A stretch of 7,779 nt of DNA, taken from Micavibrio sp. GTDB lineage: Bacteria; Pseudomonadota; Alphaproteobacteria; Micavibrionales; Micavibrionaceae. The stretch lies in assembly GCA_030824805.1 (NCBI GenBank), contig JAPJRC010000038.1, positions 1 through 7,779 of the forward strand. The letters are read 5' to 3'. Made by a program: the position numbers and the translations under genes. Shown one piece after another: positions 1 through 6,796 of the stretch. The notes beneath the pieces were generated by a model. It had not been told where the DNA came from. It saw nothing but the letters and a program-made list of their open reading frames with translations, and did no database searches. Positions within the stretch are counted from its first letter, which is position 1, and every line of letters begins with the position of its first letter.

Positions 1-806
1 GCACCATCACCGCGCCCGAAGGCGCTATCGACTGTTGCGGCACGGGCGGCGACGGCGCACAAACCTATAACATCTCGACCGCCGTGGCGCTCGTTGCCGC
101 CGCCTGCGGCATCCCGGTCGCCAAACACGGCAACCGTTCGGCCACCTCAAAATCCGGCGCCGCCGATGTTCTTGAAAAACTCGGCCTCAATCTGGCACCG
201 ACCAAAGACAAACTCGAAGCCGCGCTGAAGGAAACCAATTTCTGCTTTATGATGGCGACCAACCACCACGCCGCCATGAAAAACGTCGCAGAAGCGCGTA
301 AGAAGCTCGGCACACGCACCATCTTCAACCTGCTCGGCCCGCTCGCAAACCCTGCAGGTACAAAAAAACAACTGATCGGTGTGTTCGATTCCAAATGGCT
401 GCGCCCGATGGCGGAAGCCCTGAAATCGCTCGGCACGGAAAAGGCGATGATCGTGCACGGCGCCGACGGGCTTGATGAGATCACGCTTTGTGCCCCCACC
501 GATGCCGTCATACTCGAAAACGGCGAGATCACGGAACGCAGCTTTAATCCGTCCGATTTCGGGCTGGGCTTTATCATGCCGGATTTTATCAAGGGCGGTG
601 ATGTGAACAAAAACGCCGAGGCACTTCAAAACCTGCTCGAAGGCCGCAAGAGCGCGTACCGCGATATGGTGCTGGCGAACGCCGCCGCCGTCATCTGGCT
701 GCACGATGGCACAGACTTCAAGGAAGGCGTGAAGATCGCGGCCGATGCCATTGACTCCGGCAAGGCTTTGGCCGTTCTCGAAAAGTATAAGGAACTGACC
801 GCATGA
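1..806 (+). CDS. trpD: Anthranilate phosphoribosyltransferase (TrpD), 5'-truncated by the window edge
   Basis: Transfers the phosphoribosyl group of PRPP to anthranilate, the second dedicated step of tryptophan synthesis, in the cytoplasm. The frame is open from base 3, giving 267 visible residues; family members run about 335-345, so roughly 70-75 N-terminal residues lie upstream of the window. Visible family motifs are the glycine-rich PRPP loop GTGGD (bases 39-53), NIST (69-80), KHGNRS (123-140), the anthranilate-site segment FNLLGPLANPA (324-356) and the metal-binding HGADGLDE region (about 456-479). All key residues look intact. An internal ATG at base 84 is not the start, because conserved motifs lie before it. 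The TGA stop (804-806) overlaps the trpC ATG (803-805) as ATGA, so translation is probably coupled. The identification is firm; the promoter is outside the window. Confidence 0.97.
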   Translation, partial: TITAPEGAIDCCGTGGDGAQTYNISTAVALVAAACGIPVAKHGNRSATSKSGAADVLEKLGLNLAPTKDKLEAALKETNFCFMMATNHHAAMKNVAEARKKLGTRTIFNLLGPLANPAGTKKQLIGVFDSKWLRPMAEALKSLGTEKAMIVHGADGLDEITLCAPTDAVILENGEITERSFNPSDFGLGFIMPDFIKGGDVNKNAEALQNLLEGRKSAYRDMVLANAAAVIWLHDGTDFKEGVKIAADAIDSGKALAVLEKYKELTA

Positions 807-1600
807 CCGGAACAGTGCTCGACCGCATAAACGCCGACAAGGCCGAACACGTACAGGCACGTAAAGCCGTTAAAAGCCTCGCCGATCTTCAGGCGGAAAT
901 TAAAGATCGCGCTCCAACGCGCGGATTCATAAATGCGCTCAGGAACCGCGCGCCCGAACCAGCCCTGATTGCCGAGGTCAAAAAAGCCTCGCCGAGCAAG
1001 GGCGTGATCCGTGAAGATTTCGACGCCGTGGAAATCGCAAAAATATATGAATCCAACGGCGCTGCCTGTCTGTCCGTTCTCACCGATGAAAAATACTTTC
1101 AAGGGCATGACGATTACCTGCGCGCCATCTGCGGTGCCGTTTCCCTGCCACTCCTGCGCAAGGATTTCATGATCGACCCGTATCAGGTGTATGAGGCGCG
1201 AGCGATGGGCGCGGATTGCATCCTGCTCATCATGGCGTCGCTTTCTGACACCCAGGCCAAAGACTTGTACGCGCTCGCCACAGAACTCGGTCTCGATACG
1301 CTGTTCGAAGTGCACGATGAATACGAACTCGTGCGGGCGCTGGCGCTCTCCCCTCAAATGGTCGGCGTAAACAACCGCAATTTGAAAACGCTGGATGTCG
1401 ATCTCGGCGTGGGTCTCAATCTTGCGGCCTCAATGCCCGATGATATTTTGAAAGTGGCCGAAAGCGGCATCGGCGACTACGAAACGCTGGAAAGCTTCCA
1501 ATCCGCAGGCTTTGGCGCGTTTCTCATCGGCGAAAGCCTGATGCGCGAAGCCGATATAGGTGCCGCCACCCGCAAAATTCTTGGAAAGGAAAACCACTGA
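803..1600 (+). CDS. trpC: Indole-3-glycerol phosphate synthase (TrpC)
   Basis: Closes the indole ring: it converts carboxyphenylamino-deoxyribulose phosphate to indole-3-glycerol phosphate, with loss of CO2 and water, in the tryptophan pathway. At 265 residues it is the usual length for a monofunctional enzyme, with no fused TrpF. It is a (beta/alpha)8 barrel. The expected active-site residues are visible: E58 and K60 in AEVKKASPSKG, K120 in LLRKDF (general acid by family analogy), E169 in LFEVHDE (general base), N190 in VGVNNRNL, and E220-S221 in AESGIG. The phosphate-binding end FLIGESLM (240-247) is present. The start codon overlaps the trpD stop by 4 bp. The TGA stop (1598-1600) shares one base with the next ATG, and a GGAAAGGA ribosome-binding site for that next gene lies inside the last trpC codons (about 1583-1590). 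Base and codon use match trpD. Confidence 0.97.
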   Translation: MTGTVLDRINADKAEHVQARKAVKSLADLQAEIKDRAPTRGFINALRNRAPEPALIAEVKKASPSKGVIREDFDAVEIAKIYESNGAACLSVLTDEKYFQGHDDYLRAICGAVSLPLLRKDFMIDPYQVYEARAMGADCILLIMASLSDTQAKDLYALATELGLDTLFEVHDEYELVRALALSPQMVGVNNRNLKTLDVDLGVGLNLAASMPDDILKVAESGIGDYETLESFQSAGFGAFLIGESLMREADIGAATRKILGKENH

Positions 1601-2091
1601 TGAATAATCATGAAGGCGCTTTGAAGAACCAAAAAAGTAATGATTATCTCGAGTCCTTAGCCCGGGTTGATTTATATGGCAGTTTTGGTATTGGACTCAT
1701 TATCCCCCACCCAACAAAAATTGTTATCTCAAACCAAGTTGCAGGGCATGCCAATTATATTCAGGCGGTTGAAGGTTTTTACGTTCCTATCAATAATGAT
1801 TCTTATACAGACGGTTCTGCTACAAAATTACAAGGCGAACTTGATAATTGGTTTTGCCACGGCCCGAAGTATAAAGGGTGGTGCTCTCGTGGGATGGATG
1901 AGGAAGATGCAAAATTTATAGATGCATTGCTCTTAAAAGCCAGAAGCGGGATGAAGATCGAAGTTGATAGAAGTCAGCTCCAATCCTGCACCGAAGCTTG
2001 GGTTCACGTGATTGTTACGCTTGAAAAGGATTATGTTGTAAAAGGGGTCAACCTGAATAAAGCCTTTCTGACTTGGAAGAATAGTGATTAG
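1600..2091 (+). CDS. AT-rich gene of unknown function, weakly DUF6210-like, inserted between trpC and lexA
   Basis: A 163-residue soluble protein with no signal peptide or membrane segment. I do not recognise a function. The layout, with an N-terminal GLIIPHPT segment, a central DEEDAKFID (about residues 100-108), then DRSQL, EAWVHV and a C-terminal end LTWKNSD, resembles what I remember of the DUF6210 family, but this is memory, not a search. The start at 1600 is the only ATG before the conserved-looking part (from about residue 24). It is preceded by GGAAAGGA and shares one base with the trpC stop, so the gene probably rides on the trp transcript. Hand counts of three full lines (1681-1860) give about 38% GC, against 60% for one line of trpC (1201-1260); codons such as TTA, AAT, ATT and AAA are frequent. 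That suggests recent acquisition. The textbook neighbours moaC and moeA are absent from this position. Confidence 0.8.
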   Translation: MNNHEGALKNQKSNDYLESLARVDLYGSFGIGLIIPHPTKIVISNQVAGHANYIQAVEGFYVPINNDSYTDGSATKLQGELDNWFCHGPKYKGWCSRGMDEEDAKFIDALLLKARSGMKIEVDRSQLQSCTEAWVHVIVTLEKDYVVKGVNLNKAFLTWKNSD

Positions 2092-2097
2092 CCCTGC

Positions 2098-2126
2098 TTG
2101 ACACAAAACAAGAACGGCTGTAGAAC
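2098..2126 (+). promoter_or_regulatory. Predicted lexA promoter (sigma70-type)
   Basis: A perfect -35 hexamer TTGACA (2098-2103) is followed after 17 bp by TAGAAC (2121-2126), a 4/6 match to TATAAT. It begins seven bases after the stop of the preceding AT-rich gene, so lexA can be transcribed independently of trp. The middle LexA half-site coincides with the -10, so bound LexA would block polymerase directly. The transcription start would fall near 2133, giving a leader of about 40 bases. The prediction rests on sequence only. Confidence 0.7.
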
Positions 2127-2137
2127 AGTAGAAGAAC
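2112..2137 (+). promoter_or_regulatory. LexA operator: three GAAC half-sites in tandem (double SOS box)
   Basis: GAAC occurs at 2112-2115, 2123-2126 and 2134-2137, with exactly seven bases between neighbours. GAAC-N7-GAAC (equivalently GTTC-N7-GTTC) is the known alphaproteobacterial SOS box, so this is two overlapping boxes sharing the middle half-site. The sites repeat every 11 bp, about one helical turn, and lie on one face of the DNA across the spacer, the -10 and the start region of the lexA promoter. Autoregulation by LexA is the straightforward reading. Confidence 0.88.
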
Positions 2138-2172
2138 AAACGAATCCGTTTGTGATCTGAAGGGAAAAAGCC

Positions 2173-2853
2173 ATGTTGACGAAAAAGCAGAAGGATTTGC
2201 TTCTTTTTATTCATGAACGCATGGGCTCTGGCGATATCGCCCCCTCGTTCGATGAAATGCGCGAAGCGCTCGACCTTAAATCCAAATCCGGCATTCACCG
2301 CCTTATAACCGGCCTTGTGGAACGCGGTTATCTGGAACGCCTGCCGCACCGTGCCCGCGCGCTTGAAGTGAAAAAGCTCCCCGAAGGTTACAACCCTTCC
2401 CGCAACGACAACTCCCGCGCGTCATCGCAAACCCGTGAAATCAATGCTGTCATCGCCAACGCCGCCAATATGCGCTCTATCCCCATGCAGGGCCGCATCG
2501 CCGCCGGTACGCCGATCGAGGCAATCCGCGATGAAAACACTTTGCTTGATATTCCATCGAATATGATCGGTTCCGGCAAGCATTACGCCCTCGAAATCGA
2601 CGGCGATTCCATGATCAAGGCCGGCATCAACGATGGCGACACCGTTATCATCAAGGAATGCAACAACGCCGAAGACGGCGCGATTGTTGTGGCTCTGGTG
2701 GACGGCGAAGAAGTCACGCTAAAGCGTATCAAACGCGAAAAAGGCAAAGTGCTCCTCATCCCTGAAAACGATGATTACGAAACCCGCACGTTTGAATCCG
2801 ACCGTGTGCAGATCCAGGGCCGCCTCGCTGGCCTGATGCGCACGTATCACTAA
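2173..2853 (+). CDS. lexA: SOS-response transcriptional repressor LexA
   Basis: Represses DNA-damage genes and cleaves itself when stimulated by RecA filaments, which opens the SOS response. It has 226 residues, normal for the class. Residues 1-65 form the winged-helix DNA-binding domain with the alphaproteobacterial pattern PSFDEMREALDLKSKSGIHR. A linker of about 70-105 follows, then the S24-type peptidase domain. The self-cleavage bond is A111-G112 in GRIAAGTP. The catalytic serine is S146 in EIDGDSM and the lysine is K184 in VTLKRI, so the repressor should be cleavable. The start at 2173 is set by an AAGGG ribosome-binding site about nine bases upstream and by the family N-terminus. It is under its own promoter with a double SOS box. 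It ends 16 bp from the stop of a convergent gene, with no hairpin terminator visible between them. Confidence 0.98.
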   Translation: MLTKKQKDLLLFIHERMGSGDIAPSFDEMREALDLKSKSGIHRLITGLVERGYLERLPHRARALEVKKLPEGYNPSRNDNSRASSQTREINAVIANAANMRSIPMQGRIAAGTPIEAIRDENTLLDIPSNMIGSGKHYALEIDGDSMIKAGINDGDTVIIKECNNAEDGAIVVALVDGEEVTLKRIKREKGKVLLIPENDDYETRTFESDRVQIQGRLAGLMRTYH

Positions 2854-2869
2854 TCTTAAAACAGATGCC

Positions 2870-3181
2870 CTAGCCGTTGTTCAGAACACGAACCGCGGTG
2901 ACTTTGTAGGGCGTGCCGAAATCGCCTTCATCAAGCACGTTTTTGTAGGAAACCTCCACGCGCTGGCCCTTGCCGGCATCGCCATAGCCCGGATCACCCG
3001 AAAAACGGGCGCACGTAACTTCCGCGCCGCTCTTGTCGCAAAATACGGTCAGGATCTCTGCATCGAAACCGCTCCCCTTGTCTTCCATATATTGCGCTTT
3101 GCGAATGCTGACGATTTCGCCTGTAACGGCCTGTGAAAAATCCTGCCGCGGCGTTGGCTTGCCGAACAACCATTTGAACAT
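2870..3181 (-). CDS. Small unrecognised protein downstream of comEC
   Basis: A 103-residue protein I cannot assign to a family. A short hydrophobic/aromatic N-terminus (MFKWLFGK) is followed by a segment predicted by eye to be mostly beta strand: VTGEIVSIRK (19-28), EILTVFCD (42-49), EVTCARF (54-60), a Gly/Asp-rich loop around residues 61-72, GQRVEVSYKNV (72-82) and YKVTAVRVL (92-100). Two cysteines, C48 and C57, sit in adjacent strands. The alternation suggests a small beta-barrel or beta-sandwich, loosely like DUF3592-type modules, but that is a guess. The start is supported by a strong ribosome-binding site, AGAGGG, about six bases upstream on the minus strand. Codon use matches the genome backbone. 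It lies 69 bp after comEC on the same strand and is probably cotranscribed with it; its tail converges on lexA. Confidence 0.8.
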   Translation of the reverse strand: MFKWLFGKPTPRQDFSQAVTGEIVSIRKAQYMEDKGSGFDAEILTVFCDKSGAEVTCARFSGDPGYGDAGKGQRVEVSYKNVLDEGDFGTPYKVTAVRVLNNG

Positions 3182-3200
3182 TACACCCTCTTGTATGTTT

Positions 3201-3241
3201 GCGGTTTTTATCGCTTATGGGCTTAAAAAAGCGCAAACCGC
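3201..3241. repeat. Inverted repeat between comEC and the 103-residue gene
   Basis: GCGGTTT (3201-3207) pairs perfectly with AAACCGC (3235-3241). Inside it CGCTT (3212-3216) pairs with AAGCG (3229-3233), giving a two-part stem with a 12-base loop. In the comEC direction (minus strand) no T-run follows, so it is not a canonical intrinsic terminator. It could be an mRNA processing or stability structure between two cotranscribed genes, or chance. Confidence 0.4.
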
Positions 3242-3250
3242 CCCTGGCTG

Positions 3251-5338
3251 TCAATTATTCTTTGGCACCGTCCATGGCCGGCGCCCTGTACCCTTGCCCA
3301 CGCTGCGCACACGAATGGCCTGATTGCGTACATACACCGTGTGCGCGCCGTTTCTGTGCAACTCAAAAAAACCGACGACCGTTTTTTCGCTGTCCGCGCT
3401 TTCTCTTGGCAAGGGAATGCCCGCAACCATCACATCCGCCCAACCGCGATCCTCGAAATACGCCCCGCGCGTGCGCACGATGGCCACATGCTTGCCAGCT
3501 ATCTCCACGCGGCATCCCGCCTCGTCACACAACACAGGAGAGCCCTCGTCACCAAAAATCTTCGGCTTTTCGCCTTCGCGCCCGTTCAACCTCTGCCAGT
3601 TCTCGATGGAAAACTTTTCCGCCCGGCGCGTGGAATAATACAAATCTCCATCTTCCCCACGCACGGCGATCAGCTTGCCATTGGCACTCGCGTATATATC
3701 CGGCTGCGCCGCAAACGGTGCAAGTACCAATCCAGCCAGCATCAACACCCCTGCAACCGCCTTGCCACGCCACCCTTGCCAGAGCAGAAACATAACCAGC
3801 CCCGCCGAAAACAGAACGAATGTAACTTCCGGCCATTGCCGTACATGAATGACCGCGTCCTCCAACCCCGCCGCCCAGTGCGCGATGGCCAGCATCCATA
3901 TCGTGCCCCATTCCATTGCCTCTATCGCCCACGCGCTGAGGCCGAACGGCATTAATATCAACGCCACGATAGCGGCGGGCATAATGACAAACCCCGTAAG
4001 CGGCACAGCGAGCATGTTCGACAAAACCCCATACACCGCGAATTGCTGGAAATGATAGAGGCTGAAAAAACCTGTCGTCGCGCCCGCGATAATGGATGTC
4101 AGCATAATCCCGATCAGGTACATCGATGCTTTGCGCACAAATCCCGCCTTGGAATACCACTGCATCCACCACACGCGGATATAATCGAAGAAGCAGATAA
4201 GCGCCGCCACAGCCGCGAACGACATCTGAAAGCTCACACCGACAAGGCTGTGCGGCACCACGATCAAAACCACCAACGCCGAAACCGCAATCAACCGCAA
4301 AGACAAGGGCGACCTGTCGAGCATGACCGCAATCATCAGCAGCCCCGTCATCATCAATGCGCGCACGGCCGGCACATCCGCCCCGGCCAGCAACACATAA
4401 AACCCCGCCGCCAGAAGCGCCGATACGGCTGCTATCTTTTTGATCGGCCAATGCAGAGCCGCCCATGGAAAGCATGCGAGGAAAAAGCGCGTGAAGAAGA
4501 AAATTACGCCCGCCGCCATGCACACATGCGTGCCGGAAATGGACAGAAGATGGTACAGGCCGGAATCTTTCATCGCGGCATCGTCCTCGTCGGCAATTGC
4601 GCCGCGCTCCCCGGTGATAAGCGCCGTCATAATCCCTTCGGTCACAGGCCCCGCCTGCGCCTTGATATTCTCGTTGATACGATGGCGCAAATGCTCGAAG
4701 AACAACCCCGCGCTGCTGCTCGTCGCGGGCTCCAAAATCTCCGCGCCGCTATACGCGAAACCGACACCCCCAATCCCTTCAAAAAACAAATGCCGCCTGA
4801 AATCATACGCGCCCGGCGCAACCGCCTGTGACGGCGGGTCGAGTTTCACGAGCGCGGATATCATCTGCCCCGCCTCTATACCTTCATCCTTCCTGAATTT
4901 GACGCGCACCTTGCGCGGTGTGTCCTGCGGGGCAACATCTTCTATGCTCACATCCGACAGAACAATCCTGCTGCCGTTCCTGTCGCCAAGGTCTTCGACA
5001 CTTTCGACAAATCCCGCCGCCGTCTTCGGACCAACGGACTTTTTGAGGATCGGCGTGCCGTTTAATCCCGTGCCTATCTGCGCGGCAAAAAATCCCGATG
5101 AAATACAAAAAAGCGCGGCAACGGCAAGGAACGTAATATAATGCCGGACACCGTCATGGTGCGTGCGCCATGTCCTGGCCAAAAGGGGTATTAGCCCCGC
5201 CATTCCCACAATGCCCAGATATTTGTTGGGCTCTACAGGGGCTGCGAAATACGCGGCTATGCCAAGACCGAAAGCCACGGGAATCCATAGGAACAAGCGC
5301 TCCTTCTGGTTCGAAAACTCCTCCCCCCAACCGGCCAT
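3251..5338 (-). CDS. comEC: ComEC/Rec2-type DNA internalisation channel with a non-catalytic C-terminal domain
   Basis: Inner-membrane protein of the ComEC/Rec2 family, which carries single-stranded DNA into the cytoplasm during natural transformation. It has 695 residues. Order: N-terminal membrane helices (about 16-88), a soluble DUF4131/OB-like domain (about 95-200), then the Competence membrane domain (about 230-540). Motifs are ALITGERGAI (239-248), SISGTHV (266-272), VPAVRALMM (322-330), GVSFQMSFAAV (367-377) and NMLAVPLTGF (441-450). About ten membrane segments are visible by eye. The C-terminal soluble part (about 545-695) has no HxHxDH, so the metallo-beta-lactamase nuclease site of some family members is missing. 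I recall similar degenerate tails in alphaproteobacterial ComEC. The ATG at 5338 is chosen because AAGGGG lies upstream at 5343-5348 and because the frame beyond it runs antisense through gltX without membrane character. It is divergent from gltX. Other competence genes are not in view, so DNA uptake is not proven. Confidence 0.95.
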   Translation of the reverse strand: MAGWGEEFSNQKERLFLWIPVAFGLGIAAYFAAPVEPNKYLGIVGMAGLIPLLARTWRTHHDGVRHYITFLAVAALFCISSGFFAAQIGTGLNGTPILKKSVGPKTAAGFVESVEDLGDRNGSRIVLSDVSIEDVAPQDTPRKVRVKFRKDEGIEAGQMISALVKLDPPSQAVAPGAYDFRRHLFFEGIGGVGFAYSGAEILEPATSSSAGLFFEHLRHRINENIKAQAGPVTEGIMTALITGERGAIADEDDAAMKDSGLYHLLSISGTHVCMAAGVIFFFTRFFLACFPWAALHWPIKKIAAVSALLAAGFYVLLAGADVPAVRALMMTGLLMIAVMLDRSPLSLRLIAVSALVVLIVVPHSLVGVSFQMSFAAVAALICFFDYIRVWWMQWYSKAGFVRKASMYLIGIMLTSIIAGATTGFFSLYHFQQFAVYGVLSNMLAVPLTGFVIMPAAIVALILMPFGLSAWAIEAMEWGTIWMLAIAHWAAGLEDAVIHVRQWPEVTFVLFSAGLVMFLLWQGWRGKAVAGVLMLAGLVLAPFAAQPDIYASANGKLIAVRGEDGDLYYSTRRAEKFSIENWQRLNGREGEKPKIFGDEGSPVLCDEAGCRVEIAGKHVAIVRTRGAYFEDRGWADVMVAGIPLPRESADSEKTVVGFFELHRNGAHTVYVRNQAIRVRSVGKGTGRRPWTVPKNN

Positions 5339-5346
5339 GAAACCCC

Positions 5347-5374
5347 TTGTTTTCCTTAAGCCTTCTTTTATAAC
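5347..5374 (+). promoter_or_regulatory. Candidate gltX promoter in the 69-bp divergent comEC-gltX spacer
   Basis: TATAAC (5369-5374) is a 5/6 match to the -10 consensus. TTGTTT (5347-5352), only 3/6, lies 16 bp upstream as a weak -35. Transcription would start near 5381, about 27 bases before the gltX ATG. The core TTATAA (5368-5373) is palindromic, so the opposite strand also offers a -10-like TATAAA (5372-5367) for comEC, but I find no good -35 for it. The two promoters may overlap. There is no strong Shine-Dalgarno sequence before the gltX ATG. Confidence 0.4.
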
Positions 5375-5407
5375 TATGACTGAATTCCAACGGATGAAAA
5401 GACCAGA

Positions 5408-6796
5408 ATGACAGTTGTTACCCGCTTTCCGCCCTCGCCCACGGGCCTCATGCATATCGGCACGGCCCGCACGCTGCTGTACAACTGGCTCTATGCGCGC
5501 GGGCGCGGCGGCAAGATGCGCTTCCGCATCGAAGATACGGACCGCGAGCGCTATGACCCGAAACATGTCGATGCGATTGTCAACGGCCTCAAATGGCTGG
5601 AGATGGATTACGACGGCGAGATCTTTTCCCAGTTCGAACATCGCGCGCGCCACGTCGAAGTGGCCGAGCAATTGCTCAAAGACGGCAAAGCCTATCACTG
5701 CTATTGCACGCCGGAAGAGCTCGACGCCATGCGCGAAAAAGCCAAAGCCGAAGGCAGACCGACCTTCTATGACCGCCGCTGGAGAGATTCCACGGCAACG
5801 CCGCCCGAAGGCGTAAAGCCCGTCATCCGCATCAAGGCGCCGCTCGAAGGCACCTCGACGGTATCCGATCACGTGCAAGGCGATGTGACTATCAACAACG
5901 AACAACTCGATGACATGATCATCCTGCGTTCCGATGGCACACCTGTCTATATGCTCGCTGTCGTGGTGGATGATCACGATATGGGTGTGACGCATGTCAT
6001 TCGCGGCGACGACCATTTGAACAACACATTCCGCCAGAACCTCATCTATGATGCGATGGGCTGGAAAAAACCGGAATACGCGCACCTTCCGCTTATCCTC
6101 GGGCAAGACGGCTCGAAAATGTCGAAACGCCACGGCGCGGCAAGCGTCGAGGAATACCGCGATATGGGCTACCTGCCCGAAGCCATGCGCAACTATCTGC
6201 TACGCCTCGGCTGGAGCCACGGTGACGATGAAATCATATCCGACGACCAGGCGCTGAAATGGTTCGATCTCGACCATGTGGTGCGCAGCCCCGCGCGTTG
6301 GGATTTCGACAAGCTCAACCATTTGAACGCGCATTATATCAAACTGGCCGACAACAAGCGCCTCGCCGATCTCGCCGTGCCGTTCATGAAAGACATCACG
6401 GTGGGCGAAGGCTATCGCACACGTCTGCTGGCGATGATGGATGAATTGAAATCCCGCGCCATCACGCTAATCCAGATCGCCGAAGAAGGCGCGTTCCTGA
6501 TGAAACAGGCGCCGATCGACATCAACGAAGCCGCAGCCAAACTGCTCGATGACGATGCAAAAACCGCGCTCCGCGCCCTTGCCACGCATATCGAGGCGCT
6601 GGATGTTTTCAACGCCGCGACGATAGAGGAAACCTGCCGCACGCTGGCCAAAGATTTGCGCGATGGCAAGCTCGGCAAGGTCATGATGCCATTCCGCGCG
6701 GCATTAACAGGACGCGATAAATCGCCATCCATATTCCACGCCGCCGAAGTGCTCGGCAAAGCGGAAACACTCGCGCGTTTGAAAGCGGTTTTGTAA
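5408..6796 (+). CDS. gltX: Glutamate--tRNA ligase (glutamyl-tRNA synthetase)
   Basis: Class I aminoacyl-tRNA synthetase that charges tRNA-Glu, and possibly also tRNA-Gln in organisms that use the transamidation route. It has 462 residues, close to the family norm. The first signature is MHIGTART (15-22, the HIGH motif) and the second is DGSKMSKRHG (234-243, the KMSKS motif). IRGDDHLNNT (198-207) belongs to the catalytic domain, and the anticodon-binding helical domain follows from about residue 310. C98 and C100 correspond to the first half of the E. coli GluRS zinc knuckle; the second Cys/His pair is not visible (the region reads TFYDRRWRD), so the zinc site is probably lost. The N-terminus TRFPPSPTG fixes the start at 5408. 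The TAA stop shares its last base with the next gene's ATG. Many alphaproteobacteria carry two gltX copies; which one this is cannot be told here. Confidence 0.97.
   Translation: MTVVTRFPPSPTGLMHIGTARTLLYNWLYARGRGGKMRFRIEDTDRERYDPKHVDAIVNGLKWLEMDYDGEIFSQFEHRARHVEVAEQLLKDGKAYHCYCTPEELDAMREKAKAEGRPTFYDRRWRDSTATPPEGVKPVIRIKAPLEGTSTVSDHVQGDVTINNEQLDDMIILRSDGTPVYMLAVVVDDHDMGVTHVIRGDDHLNNTFRQNLIYDAMGWKKPEYAHLPLILGQDGSKMSKRHGAASVEEYRDMGYLPEAMRNYLLRLGWSHGDDEIISDDQALKWFDLDHVVRSPARWDFDKLNHLNAHYIKLADNKRLADLAVPFMKDITVGEGYRTRLLAMMDELKSRAITLIQIAEEGAFLMKQAPIDINEAAAKLLDDDAKTALRALATHIEALDVFNAATIEETCRTLAKDLRDGKLGKVMMPFRAALTGRDKSPSIFHAAEVLGKAETLARLKAVL

Noticed and set aside
65..860. Long minus-strand open frames opposite trpD
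   Set aside because: They are antisense to a gene with all TrpD motifs intact; the open frames are explained by the GC-rich codon pattern of the real gene.
1667..1921. An 84-codon frame overlapping the AT-rich gene in another frame
   Set aside because: No ribosome-binding site and no recognisable pattern; the 163-codon frame has a coupled start, a family-like layout and spans the whole AT-rich stretch.
2854..2869. Terminator between lexA and the convergent small gene
   Set aside because: The 16-bp gap has no stem-loop or T-run; the convergent transcripts probably overlap or end by another mechanism.
3163..3180. GAAC pair near the start of the 103-residue gene as a second SOS box
   Set aside because: The spacing is eight bases, not seven, and it lies inside the coding region, so it does not fit the LexA site.
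3199..5141. Several plus-strand open frames opposite comEC (for example 4043-4831 and 4440-5141)
   Set aside because: Their translations are Arg/His/Pro-rich low-complexity products typical of antisense shadows, and they lack credible ribosome-binding sites.
5339..6133. Minus-strand frame continuing upstream of the comEC ATG, which would make a 960-residue protein
   Set aside because: It runs antisense through gltX, has no membrane or ComEC character, and a well-placed AAGGGG precedes the ATG at 5338.
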